From the NCBI RefSeq assembly GCF_004784465.1, contig NZ_SRRU01000004.1, forward strand, positions 521,751-585,750: 64,000 nt of DNA. The letters run 5' to 3'. The position numbers were made by a program, and so were the translations under genes. The notes below the pieces were generated by a model. It was not told the DNA's origin and made no database searches. It was given only the letters and a program-made list of their open reading frames with translations. Shown here piece by piece: positions 41,481-49,917 of the stretch (position 1 is the first letter of the stretch; each line of letters starts with the position of its first letter). The stretch is from Streptomyces griseoluteus. GTDB taxonomy: Bacteria > Actinomycetota > Actinomycetes > Streptomycetales > Streptomycetaceae.

Positions 41481-42812
41481 TCAGCTTCGCAGGGTGGGCG
41501 GGACCGTGTAGCTGCCCGTCGCCGTGGGGGCGTGCTCGGGGAGCCAGAGGACGGCCACCGCGCCCTCGCCGTGGGGGCGGATGTTGCGGAAGGTGAGGCG
41601 GGCGCCGAGGACGCGGGCCTGGCCGGCGGCGATGGTGAGGCCGAGGCCGTGGCCCTGGCCGGCGCGGTCCTCGCTGCCGGTGCGGAAACGGAGCGGGCCC
41701 TCGGCGAGGAGCGCCTCGGGGAAGCCGGGGCCGTGGTCGCGTATCCGGATCACCCGGCCCTCGACGGTCACCTCGATGGGCGGCTCGCCGTGCCGGGCGG
41801 CGTTGGTGAGCAGGTTGAGCAGCACCCGCTCCAGCCGGCGCGGGTCGGTGGTGACCTCGGACTCGTGCACCACCCGTACCGCGATGTCCGGGTCCTTCGC
41901 GGCCACGCGCCGGGCCACGAACTCGCCCAGCATGATGTCCTGCAGCTCGGCCCGCTCGGAGGCCCCGTCCAGCCGGGCCACCTCCAGCACGTCCTCCACC
42001 AGCGTGCGCATCGCCTTGGCCCGGTCCAGCACCAGCTCCGTGGGCCGGCCGGGAGGCAGCAGCTCGGCGGCCGTGAGCAGCCCGGTCACCGGCGTACGCA
42101 GCTCGTGCGCGATGTCGGCCGTGACCCGCCGCTCCGCCTCCAGCCGCTGCCGCAGGGCGTCCGCCATGGCGTCCACCGCGCGGGCCAGGTCGTCGGCCTC
42201 GTCCCGTACGACTCCGCCGATGGCCTCCCGTACCCGTACGTCGGTCTCGCCGGCCGCCAGCCGGTTCGCGGCGGCGGCCGCCTTGCGCAGACGCCGGGAG
42301 AGCTGGCCGCCGATCACTACGCCGAGCGCGCTGCCGCCGAGCACCACCGCGATGGAGCCGATGAGCAGCGCCTGGTCGAGGTCGGCCAGCACGTCGGCGG
42401 ACTTGTCCGGGAAGGCGCCGTGCAACGAGAGCACATGCCCGTTCTTGACCGGCACCGCGGCCCAGATGTCCGGCTCGCCGCTGCCCGTGTCGCTGACGTA
42501 GCTGGCCCGGCGCCCCTCCTCCACCTTGACCCGCAGCTCGGCCGGGAGGGCAGGGTCGTCGATCTTGATGCTGGGGAAGTTGGGCCGCCCGGCGAGCTCG
42601 TAGTTGCGCTGGGCGAGCTGGACCCGCTGGTTGGCCAGGTCACGGGCGTTGTCCAGCATGGAGACCCGCGCCGCGTTGTGCACGACCAGGCTCAGCGCGA
42701 TGGCCACCAGCCCCGCGACCAGCGCGATGGCCGCGCTCAGCTTCCACCGCAGACCGGTGCGCAGGCCCACGCCCGCCACCCGCCGCACCGGACGTCCGAA
42801 GAGACTCCGCAT
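41481..42812 (-). CDS. cseC: Cell-envelope stress sensor histidine kinase CseC
   Basis: A 443-residue sensor kinase. TM1 (about 23-45), extracytoplasmic sensor (46-148), TM2 (149-170), HAMP, HisKA with phospho-acceptor His236 (TADIAHELRTP) and an HATPase domain (NLLTNAARHG, DHGPGF, GHGLGL). Order and neighbours match the sigE-cseABC operon of Streptomyces, in which CseC senses cell-wall damage. The start is eight bases after the cseB stop. Confidence 0.95.
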   Translation of the reverse strand: MRSLFGRPVRRVAGVGLRTGLRWKLSAAIALVAGLVAIALSLVVHNAARVSMLDNARDLANQRVQLAQRNYELAGRPNFPSIKIDDPALPAELRVKVEEGRRASYVSDTGSGEPDIWAAVPVKNGHVLSLHGAFPDKSADVLADLDQALLIGSIAVVLGGSALGVVIGGQLSRRLRKAAAAANRLAAGETDVRVREAIGGVVRDEADDLARAVDAMADALRQRLEAERRVTADIAHELRTPVTGLLTAAELLPPGRPTELVLDRAKAMRTLVEDVLEVARLDGASERAELQDIMLGEFVARRVAAKDPDIAVRVVHESEVTTDPRRLERVLLNLLTNAARHGEPPIEVTVEGRVIRIRDHGPGFPEALLAEGPLRFRTGSEDRAGQGHGLGLTIAAGQARVLGARLTFRNIRPHGEGAVAVLWLPEHAPTATGSYTVPPTLRS

Positions 42813-42820
42813 GACCGCCC

Positions 42821-43525
42821 TCAGCCCCGCAGTTTGTAGCCGAAGCCGCGGACCGTCTCGATGCGGTCCTGGCCGATCTTCTGCCGCAGCCGCTGCACAT
42901 GGACGTCGACCACGCGGGTGTCCCCGCCCCAGCCGTAGTCCCAGACCCGCTCCAGCAGCTTGTCGCGGGAGAGCACGGTGCCCGGCGCGCCGGAGAACTC
43001 CAGCAGCAGCCGCATCTCGGTCGGGGTGAGCGCCACCGGCTGCCCGGCCCGGCGCACCTCCATGCCCTCGGTGTCCACCTCCAGCTCGCCGAAGGTCAGC
43101 ACCCCGTCGCTGTCCGCCGCGCCGTCCGCCCCGGTACCGGACGGATGCCCGGCGTGCCCGAAGCGGCGCAGCACCGCCCGGATGCGGGCGACCAGCACCG
43201 CGCCGTCGAACGGCTTGGTCACGTAGTCGTCGGCGCCGGCCTCCAGGCCCAGCACCACGTCGATGGAGTCCGCCCGCGCCGACAGCATGATCACCGGCAC
43301 CGTCGACTCGTCCCGGATACGGCGGCACAGGCTCACCCCGTCCAGCCCCGGCACCATCACGTCCAGCAGCGCGATGTCGGGCCGGTCGGCGCGGAACGCC
43401 TCCAGCCCCGACAGGCCGTCGGGCATGGCGGTGACCGCGAAGCCGTCCCGCTCCAGGGCGAGCTGGGTGGCCTCACGGATGACGTCGTCGTCCTCGACGA
43501 ACAGGACGTGCGTGTGCTCTGGCAT
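42821..43525 (-). CDS. cseB: OmpR-family response regulator CseB
   Basis: A 234-residue regulator with receiver (Asp55 in ALLDVMVPG) and winged-helix DNA-binding domain (TPTEMRLLLEFSGAPG, WGGDTRVVDVHVQRLRQKIG). It activates the sigE promoter after phosphorylation by CseC. It lies between cseA and cseC, all leftward. Candidate binding repeats lie upstream of sigE. Confidence 0.95.
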   Translation of the reverse strand: MPEHTHVLFVEDDDVIREATQLALERDGFAVTAMPDGLSGLEAFRADRPDIALLDVMVPGLDGVSLCRRIRDESTVPVIMLSARADSIDVVLGLEAGADDYVTKPFDGAVLVARIRAVLRRFGHAGHPSGTGADGAADSDGVLTFGELEVDTEGMEVRRAGQPVALTPTEMRLLLEFSGAPGTVLSRDKLLERVWDYGWGGDTRVVDVHVQRLRQKIGQDRIETVRGFGYKLRG

Positions 43526-43561
43526 CCGGTGCTCTCAGTCCTCGTGATCAGGGGCGGCGCG

Positions 43562-44215
43562 TCAGTCGCCGGGCACGGGCGTCGGCTCGTGGCCCACCGC
43601 CCCGCTGTAGTCCGTGTGCACGGGCTTGCCCGCCACGAACCGGCCCGCCTTCCACGTATAGGGGACGACGTCCTCGCCGGAGGGGCTGGAGATGGGGTCC
43701 CCCCTGCTGTACACCTGCTTGGTCACGGTCAGCGCGCCCTGATCGATCTCCGCGTAGACCGGCGACTCCTCGGTCTTGAACACGTTCCGGTACGAGCCCC
43801 TGCTCTCCCGGTACACATACGCGCCGATGCCGACCGCGTCGGCGCAGGTCAGCACGTTGACCACGACATCGGAGCGGGCCGAGTCGGTCAGGTCGCCGTA
43901 GGAGACGTCGACGGGGTAGTCGTCGCCGCTGCCGCACGGCTTCAGCTCGTGCTTGACGGCCGCAGAGACCGCGGGGTCCCGCTTGAGCAGGCTCACCGCG
44001 TCGACGCGGTGGTAGCCGGCCGCCGGGCTGGGGGAGGGGGAGGCGGGTGCCGCGCCGACCACGGCGGAGGCGTGCGCCGGTCCCTCGTCCCGCGCGCCGG
44101 TGCCCCCGGCGCCGCAGGCGGTCGCGGAAAGGCCGACGGCGGCGATCCCGGCCACCGCCAGGATCACCGCGCGTACGCCTCGGACACGTCTGGGCCCCCC
44201 AGTCAGGCCGCGCAA
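43562..44215 (-). CDS. cseA: Lipoprotein CseA, negative modulator of the SigE response
   Basis: A 217-residue lipoprotein. Signal sequence with a hydrophobic AVILAVAGIAAVGLS run and a lipobox ending at Cys34 (ATAC). The mature part begins Gly/Ser/Pro-rich and then a globular domain of unknown fold. In Streptomyces CseA tunes the SigE response at the outer side of the membrane. The likely start is TTG 44215, inside the last codons of sigE (13-bp overlap), with GGAGCGGGAG upstream. Confidence 0.85.
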   Translation of the reverse strand: MRGLTGGPRRVRGVRAVILAVAGIAAVGLSATACGAGGTGARDEGPAHASAVVGAAPASPSPSPAAGYHRVDAVSLLKRDPAVSAAVKHELKPCGSGDDYPVDVSYGDLTDSARSDVVVNVLTCADAVGIGAYVYRESRGSYRNVFKTEESPVYAEIDQGALTVTKQVYSRGDPISSPSGEDVVPYTWKAGRFVAGKPVHTDYSGAVGHEPTPVPGD

Positions 44216-44742
44216 CGCTCCCGCTCCTCACGCTCCAGCGCGCGTGCATCCAGATCGCGGGCCTCCAGCTCCTCGCGGAGCCGGGCGAGCGCCCGGTGCA
44301 GCGTGCTCTTGACCGTGCCCGCGGACATGCCGAGGGCCGCGGCCGTCTCTTCCGTGGACATCTGCTCCCAGTGTCGCAGCACCACGACACTGCGCTGTTT
44401 GGGAGCCAGCACCTTCAGGATGTCCATGAGCAGGGCGCGGTCGGCGTACTGCTCGGTGGAGTCCGCGACCGGGCCCTCGGGGAGCTGCTCGGTCGGCACC
44501 TCCTCCAGCTTGCGCGCCCGCCACCACTCCGTACGGGTGTTGATCATGACGCGGCGCAGATAGGCGTCGGCCAGCCGCTTGTCGGCGATGCCGTCCCAGC
44601 GCCCGTAGGTGCGGGCCAGCGCGGTCTGGAGCAGGTCCTGCGCGTCCACCGGGTCCGGCACCAGGCGGCGGGCACTGCGCAGCAGCGCGTCCTGCCGGGT
44701 CCGTACGTACTCCTCGAACTCGAGCACCTCGCCCTGCGCCAT
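44203..44742 (-). CDS. sigE: ECF RNA polymerase sigma factor SigE
   Basis: A 179-residue ECF sigma factor. Region 2 includes DAQDLLQTALARTYGRWDGI and LRRVMINTRTEWWRARK; region 4 includes LAPKQRSVVVLRHWEQMSTEETAAALGMSAGTVKSTLHRAL. No anti-sigma gene adjoins; control is at the promoter through CseB-CseC. ATG 44742 follows GGAAGGTGGTC. First gene of the sigE-cseA-cseB-cseC operon that protects the envelope. Confidence 0.95.
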   Translation of the reverse strand: MAQGEVLEFEEYVRTRQDALLRSARRLVPDPVDAQDLLQTALARTYGRWDGIADKRLADAYLRRVMINTRTEWWRARKLEEVPTEQLPEGPVADSTEQYADRALLMDILKVLAPKQRSVVVLRHWEQMSTEETAAALGMSAGTVKSTLHRALARLREELEARDLDARALEREERERCAA

Positions 44743-44829
44743 GACCCGACCACCTTCCGTGTTCCCCGTCGCCCCGGTCCACGCCGGGGCCTTCTTTCGC
44801 AGGCCCGGTGGTCCGCCGGGCACGGAACG

Positions 44830-44901
44830 AAGCTACGGAGCGGTTGTCACGGGGTTGTCCGAGGAAGCCTGCGGCCGGCACTCGGCTGTCCGTCGGTTGT
44901 G
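44830..44901 (-). promoter_or_regulatory. sigE promoter with 11-bp-spaced direct repeats (candidate CseB sites)
   Basis: On the plus strand GGTTGTC occurs at 44842-44848 and 44853-44859 (period 11) and GGCTGTC/GGTTGTG at 44884-44890 and 44895-44901 (period 11). On the sigE strand TAGCTT (44835-44830) is a -10 box, and the first repeat pair covers the -35 position, as for OmpR-family activators. The leader to sigE would be about 80 nt. Confidence 0.55.
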
Positions 44902-45013
44902 TAACAGCCGTGAGCCGGGGGTAAGGAAGGCGCCCGTCATGTTCCTCTATGGGGCCCTTTGTTGGGCTGGCCGGGGCGTGACGGGCGGCCCGTGGCTGTG
45001 ACCTTCCTGTGGG

Positions 45014-45889
45014 TCAGCCGAGCGGCAGCCGGTACATGCCGCCGGGCAGCGGCTCCACCAGACCGTCGGTGACGAGGCCGTCGAGCGCGCGGGCCCGCTG
45101 CACCGGCTCGGGCCACACCCGGTCGAGCGCCGACTGCGGCACCGGCACATGCGCGTCCCGCAGCACCGCGAGCAGCTTCCCGCGCACCTGGCGGTCGGTG
45201 CCCGCGTACGTCTGCCCGCGCCGGGGCGGGCCCTCGTGCTCCGGCTTGCCCGCGAGCCGCCAGGCGCACTGCGCGGCGATCGGGCAGCGGTGGCACTCCT
45301 CGTTCTTCGCCGTGCACACCAGCGCGCCCAGCTCCATGGAGGCGGCGGCCCAGCGCGCGGCCGTGCCGTCCTCGTCGGGCAGCAGCTCACGGGCGAGCCT
45401 GCGCTCGGCGGCCGTGGTGGCGTTCGGCGGGTAGCGCACCCCGGTCACCGCACGGGCGAAGACCCGGCGCACATTGGTGTCCAGCACCGGGTGGCGCTGC
45501 CCGTAGGCGAAGGAGGCCACGGCGGCGGCGGTGTACTCCCCGATGCCGGGCAGCGCCAGCAGTTGGGCGTGGTCGGTGGGTACGTCCCCGCCGTGCCGCT
45601 CCGTTATGGCGACGGCCGCGCCGTGCAGCCGGAGCGCGCGGCGCGGGTAGCCGAGCCGGCCCCAGGCGCGCACCGCCTCGCCGGGCGGCTCCTTGGCCAG
45701 GTCGGCCGGGCGGGGCCAGCGGGCGAGCCACTGCTCGTAGACCGGCAGCACCCGGCTGACCGGGGTCTGCTGGAGCATGAACTCACTGACCATCACGCCC
45801 CACGGCCCCGCTTCCGGGCGGCGCCAGGGGAGGTCGCGGGCATGGGAGTCGAACCAGTCGATCACGGGGGCGTGAAGCTTCTCAGTCAT
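45014..45889 (-). CDS. mutY: A/G-specific adenine DNA glycosylase
   Basis: A 291-residue HhH-GPD glycosylase removing adenine mispaired with 8-oxoguanine. Catalytic Glu36 in SEFMLQQT, HhH motif LPGIGEYTA (112-120), Asp137 in PVLDTNVRR, and the [4Fe-4S] ligands Cys192, Cys199, Cys202, Cys208 (C-x6-C-x2-C-x5-C). The C-terminal domain is shortened relative to Escherichia coli. ATG 45889. Confidence 0.95.
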   Translation of the reverse strand: MTEKLHAPVIDWFDSHARDLPWRRPEAGPWGVMVSEFMLQQTPVSRVLPVYEQWLARWPRPADLAKEPPGEAVRAWGRLGYPRRALRLHGAAVAITERHGGDVPTDHAQLLALPGIGEYTAAAVASFAYGQRHPVLDTNVRRVFARAVTGVRYPPNATTAAERRLARELLPDEDGTAARWAAASMELGALVCTAKNEECHRCPIAAQCAWRLAGKPEHEGPPRRGQTYAGTDRQVRGKLLAVLRDAHVPVPQSALDRVWPEPVQRARALDGLVTDGLVEPLPGGMYRLPLG

Positions 45890-46070
45890 GGCCTTCCGAT
45901 CCTGCCACGCCGCACGCGGACCGTGTGGGTCACGGCCCGCGCACGGAGCGTCGCGCTCGGCACAAGATGCCGGTGCGCGAGGGAAGTTACCGGGATGATG
46001 ATCCGGAAAAGTTGATGAGAGGGCGGCGGGGGACGCGAGTCGTGGGCATGATCTCTCGTACAGTTTCCGC

Positions 46071-46928
46071 GTGGGATCTCTGCGCAATCCGGTCGGGCCG
46101 CTTCCCTCCTCCATCTACTGGCGACGGAGGGTCGTCATCGTGTCCGTGGTCGCCCTGTTGGCGCTCGTGGTCACCTGGATCGTCGTGTCGGGCGGCGGGG
46201 GAGGCAAGAACGGTGCCAGCCCCGACGGCAAGAATCCAGCGTCCACGATCACGCCGGGTCCCACGTCCTCCGGTCCCGCGATCAGCCAACACCCCGGCGG
46301 ACGCGACGAGTCGAGCGGTGGCGGCTCCGGTGACGGCGGGTCGGGCGACTCCGGCTCGGGCGACGGCTCCGGCTCCGACGGCACGGGCAACGGCGGCTCC
46401 GGCTCCGGCTCCGGCGGCACGGGTAACGGCGACTCCGGCTCCGGTACGGGTGGTTCGGGCTCGGCGTCCGGCACGGGCGGCGGCAGTGTCGGCGCGGGCG
46501 ACGCGCTGGCCGCGTCCTCCCCGCTCCCGGTGTGCGCCCCCGGCAAGGTCACGGTGAGCCTGCGCAGCAAGCACAACTCCTTCTCGCCCGACGAGACCCC
46601 CACCTTCGAACTCACCGTCCGCAACAGCTCGTCCGGCGACTGCAAGGTCGACCTCGGCCCCGGGCACACGGTCCTGGAGATCACCCCGGCCGACGGCGAC
46701 GACCCCTACTGGGCCTCCGACGACTGCCCCGAGGGCGCCAAGAGCCTGATCTTCCGCGTCCCGGCCGACGAGAGCATCACCTACACGGCGAAGTGGGACC
46801 GCCACCCGAGCGCCGCCAAGTGCGCGACCCCGCCCGCCGGCAAGGCCAAGCCGGGCACGTACCTGCTGGAGGCGAAGGCATCGGGCTTCGCCAAGACCCA
46901 GACGTCCTTCGTCCTGTCGGCGGACTAG
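46071..46928 (+). CDS. Single-pass membrane protein with Gly/Ser linker and extracellular beta domain
   Basis: A 285-residue protein: short cytoplasmic start, membrane segment (about 21-40), a Gly/Ser/Asp-rich linker (about 80-145), and an extracellular Ig-like domain (150-285) with CAPGKVTVSLRSKHNSF and four cysteines. Similar proteins are found between mutY and disA in Streptomyces. TACAGT lies six bases before the GTG start (leaderless). No enzyme motif; the role is unknown. Confidence 0.8.
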   Translation: MGSLRNPVGPLPSSIYWRRRVVIVSVVALLALVVTWIVVSGGGGGKNGASPDGKNPASTITPGPTSSGPAISQHPGGRDESSGGGSGDGGSGDSGSGDGSGSDGTGNGGSGSGSGGTGNGDSGSGTGGSGSASGTGGGSVGAGDALAASSPLPVCAPGKVTVSLRSKHNSFSPDETPTFELTVRNSSSGDCKVDLGPGHTVLEITPADGDDPYWASDDCPEGAKSLIFRVPADESITYTAKWDRHPSAAKCATPPAGKAKPGTYLLEAKASGFAKTQTSFVLSAD

Positions 46929-46938
46929 AGGCAACCGG

Positions 46939-46960
46939 CCCTTCTCAGGGGTGAGAAGGG
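46939..46960. terminator. Hairpin between the membrane protein gene and disA
   Basis: CCCTTCTCA (46939-46947), loop GGGG, TGAGAAGGG (46952-46960): a perfect 9-bp stem 10 bp after the stop. Flanked on both sides by GCAACCGG. Confidence 0.65.
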
Positions 46961-46991
46961 CAACCGGTGCTTTTCAGAGAAGGAGTCGTGC

Positions 46992-47040
46992 CCTCAGGGG
47001 CGCGGGGAACTGCGCGGCCGGCCACAGCCGGCCCGCACCC
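46992..47040. repeat. Dispersed Streptomyces intergenic repeat
   Basis: The stretch begins CCTCAGGGGCGCGGGGAACT and continues with a GGCCGGC/GCCGGCC hairpin (47016-47033). This sequence family recurs in intergenic spots of many Streptomyces genomes, generally after genes. Recognised from memory, and only one copy is in this window. Confidence 0.6.
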
Positions 47041-47060
47041 GGAGACGAACCGCGCGAAAC

Positions 47061-48185
47061 CTAGACGTACCGCTCCAGAATGGAGGACTCCGCCAGCCGC
47101 GAGAGCCCTTCCCGCACACTGCGAGCCCGCGCTTCTCCGACCCCGTCAACCGCCTGCAGATCATCCACGCTGGCAGCGAGCAGCTTCTGCAACCCGCCGA
47201 AGTGCTCCACCAGCCGGTCGATGATCGCCCCCGGCAGCCGGGGGACCTTCGCCAGCAGCCGGAACCCACGGGGCGAAACCGCCGAGTCCAGCGACTCGGG
47301 AGACGCGGTGTACCCCAGCCCCCGCGCCACCGTGCCCAGTTCGAGCAACTCGGCATGGCTCAGCCTGTCCAGCTCGAACAGCGCCTCCTCCACCGTGCGC
47401 GACCGCTTCGCCGTCGGCTCGGGCACGTAATCCCGGACGACCAGCTCACGGTCGGGCTCGACCCCGGCGATCAGCTCCTCCAGCTGGAGCGCCAGCAGGC
47501 GGCCGTCCGTGCCCAGCTCGACCACGTACTCCGCGATCTCGGTGGCGATGCGCCGGACCATCTCCAGCCGCTGCGCGACCGCGGAGACGTCCCGGACCGT
47601 CACCAGGTCCTCGATCTCCAGCGCGGACAGCGTGCCCGCGACCTCGTCGAGCCGGAGCTTGTACCGCTCCAGCGTGGCCAGCGCCTGGTTGGCGCGGGAG
47701 AGGATCGCCGCCGAGTCCTCCAGGACCCGGCGCTGCCCGTCGACGTACAGCGCGATCAGCCGCATCGACTGGGACACCGAGACCACGGGGAAGCCGACCT
47801 GCTTGGAGACGCGGTCGGCGGTGCGGTGCCGGGTGCCGGTCTCCTCGGTGGGGATCGTGGGGTCCGGGAGGAGCTGAACGCCGGCGCGCAGGATCTTCGA
47901 CAGGTCCGAGGAGAGGACGATGCCGCCGTCCAGCTTGCACAGCTCGCGCAGCCGGGTCGCGGTGAACTCCACGTCCAGCACGAAACCGCCGGTGCACATC
48001 GCCTCGACAGTCTTGTCCCAGCCCAGCAGGATCAGGCCGCCGGTGTTGCCGCGCAGGACCCGCTCCAGACCGTCGCGCAGGGCGGTGCCCGGGGCAACGG
48101 CACTCAGCGAGGCGCGCATCAGGCCATCGGCACCGGCACTCCCACCGGACTTTCCGGGAGCTGCTGCCCGGTCGTTGGCTGCCAC
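47061..48185 (-). CDS. disA: DNA integrity scanning diadenylate cyclase DisA
   Basis: A 374-residue protein that makes cyclic di-AMP from two ATP and halts at branched DNA. DAC domain (about 25-160) with the catalytic DGG at 86-88 (DGA in Bacillus) and RHR at 119-121, a linker helix bundle and a C-terminal HhH DNA-binding domain (about 320-374). It follows radA on the same strand after about 80 bp. Known regulator of osmotic balance and growth in Streptomyces. Confidence 0.96.
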   Translation of the reverse strand: MAANDRAAAPGKSGGSAGADGLMRASLSAVAPGTALRDGLERVLRGNTGGLILLGWDKTVEAMCTGGFVLDVEFTATRLRELCKLDGGIVLSSDLSKILRAGVQLLPDPTIPTEETGTRHRTADRVSKQVGFPVVSVSQSMRLIALYVDGQRRVLEDSAAILSRANQALATLERYKLRLDEVAGTLSALEIEDLVTVRDVSAVAQRLEMVRRIATEIAEYVVELGTDGRLLALQLEELIAGVEPDRELVVRDYVPEPTAKRSRTVEEALFELDRLSHAELLELGTVARGLGYTASPESLDSAVSPRGFRLLAKVPRLPGAIIDRLVEHFGGLQKLLAASVDDLQAVDGVGEARARSVREGLSRLAESSILERYV

Positions 48186-48265
48186 TGCACTCCTCCGGTC
48201 GCAGGTTCTGACGCGCTTCCGTCATGGCACGCGTTTCGCACGGACGGGCGAGACCTGCGCAAAGT

Positions 48266-49675
48266 CTACCGGCGGTCCTCCGCCTCCCGCGGGGCCTCTC
48301 GGCGACGGGAGCGGGGCAGCACCCGCAGCGCGTCCCCCATGTCGGCCACCTCCACGACCTTCATCCCGGCCGGGACCTTGCCCGGATCGCCCGGTACGAG
48401 CGCGTGCGTGAAGCCCAAGCGGGCCGCCTCGGCGAGCCTGCGCTGCACGCCCGTGACGCGTCTGACCTCGCCCGCGAGACCCACCTCACCGATGGCGACG
48501 AGATTCTTCGGCAGCGGGGTGTCGCTGGCCGCCGAGGCGAGCGCCAGCGCGATGGCCAGGTCGGCGGCGGGCTCGGACAGCTTCACCCCGCCGACGGTCG
48601 CGGAGTAGATGTCCCGCTTGCCGAGCGCGCTGATCCGGCCGCGCTGCTCCAGCACCGCCAGCATCATCGAGACACGGGAGGTCTCCAGGCCGGAGGTGGT
48701 GCGGCGGGGGGAGGGGATCTGGGAGTCCACGGTGAGCGCCTGCACCTCGGCCACCAGCGGGCGGCGCCCCTCCAGGGTCACGGTCAGACAGGTGCCGGGC
48801 ACCGGCTCGGCGCGCCGGGTGAGGAAGAGGCCGCTGGGGTCGGCGAGGCCGGTGATGCCCTCGTCGTGCAGCTCGAAGCAGCCGACCTCGTCCGTTGCCC
48901 CGTACCGGTTCTTCACGCCGCGGACCAGGCGGAGGCGGGCGTGCCGGTCGCCCTCGAAGCTCAGGACGACGTCCACCAGGTGCTCCAGCAGGCGGGGGCC
49001 CGCGATGGCGCCGTCCTTGGTGACGTGGCCCACCAGCAGGGTGGACATGCCGCGCTCCTTGGAGGCGCGGATCAGGGCGCCGGCCACCTCGCGGACCTGG
49101 GCCATGCCGCCGGGGGCGCCGTCGATCTCGGGGGAGGCGACCGTCTGCACCGAGTCGAGGATCAGCAGGGAGGGCTTGACCGCGTCCAAGTGGCCGAGCA
49201 CGGCGGCCAGATCGGTCTCGGCGGCGAGGTAGAGGTGGTCGTCCAGGGCCTTGATGCGGTCGGCGCGCATGCGGACCTGGCTCGCGGACTCCTCGCCGGT
49301 GACGTAGAGGGTCTTGTGCTCCTCGCTCGCCGACTTGGCGGCCACGTCGAGCAGCAGCGTGGACTTGCCGACGCCCGGCTCGCCCGCGAGCAGCACGACC
49401 GCGCCGGGTACGAGTCCGCCGCCGAGCACCCGGTCCAGTTCGGGGACGCCGGTGGTGCGGGCGGTGGCCTGGCGGCCGTCGACCTGGCCGATGGGCAGGG
49501 CGGAGCTGGTGACGCGGCCCGGCGCCGTCGTACGGACCGCGGGCGCGCCGTACTCCTCGACCGTGCCCCACGCCTGGCACTCGGGGCAGCGGCCGAGCCA
49601 CTTGGCCGTCTGCCAGCCGCACTCGGTGCAGCGGTAGGACGGACGCTCCTTGGCGGACTTGGTACGGGTGGCCAT
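48266..49675 (-). CDS. radA: DNA repair protein RadA
   Basis: A 469-residue RecA-like helicase helping branch migration in recombination. Zinc finger Cys16, Cys19, Cys30, Cys33; Walker A GEPGVGKST (98-106); the KNR(F/Y)G motif as KNRYG (255-259); C-terminal Lon-like domain. ATG 49675 is leaderless, with TACGGT six bases upstream, inside a damage-type promoter. Upstream partner of disA. Confidence 0.95.
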   Translation of the reverse strand: MATRTKSAKERPSYRCTECGWQTAKWLGRCPECQAWGTVEEYGAPAVRTTAPGRVTSSALPIGQVDGRQATARTTGVPELDRVLGGGLVPGAVVLLAGEPGVGKSTLLLDVAAKSASEEHKTLYVTGEESASQVRMRADRIKALDDHLYLAAETDLAAVLGHLDAVKPSLLILDSVQTVASPEIDGAPGGMAQVREVAGALIRASKERGMSTLLVGHVTKDGAIAGPRLLEHLVDVVLSFEGDRHARLRLVRGVKNRYGATDEVGCFELHDEGITGLADPSGLFLTRRAEPVPGTCLTVTLEGRRPLVAEVQALTVDSQIPSPRRTTSGLETSRVSMMLAVLEQRGRISALGKRDIYSATVGGVKLSEPAADLAIALALASAASDTPLPKNLVAIGEVGLAGEVRRVTGVQRRLAEAARLGFTHALVPGDPGKVPAGMKVVEVADMGDALRVLPRSRRREAPREAEDRR

Positions 49676-49681
49676 GCGGAA

Positions 49682-49704
49682 ACCGTAGCCGCCGCCACTG
49701 ACAA
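49682..49704 (-). promoter_or_regulatory. RecA-NDp/PafBC-type damage promoter of radA
   Basis: On the minus strand TTGTCAGTG (49704-49696), eight bases, TACGGT (49687-49682), then TTCCGC and ATG. This agrees at every fixed position with the mycobacterial LexA-independent damage promoter TTGTCRGTG-N8-TAnnnT. Confidence 0.75.
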
Positions 49705-49917
49705 CGCCCGCCGCCCCTCCTTGGACGGCGCGCGAGCGGGGGCGCACGCCGGGGTATCGGGGCGCACGCGGAGCGGATGGTTCCAGACGCCCTCCACCGG
49801 GTTCGCGCCCGCTCCTTGGAGGCCGGTGTCCCCTTATGAGGGATCGTTTCACCCGTACGGATTAAAAGTGCTCAAGGTGCAGGAAGGGGCACTCCGCCGA
49901 CGCCTACGGTCGCACGG

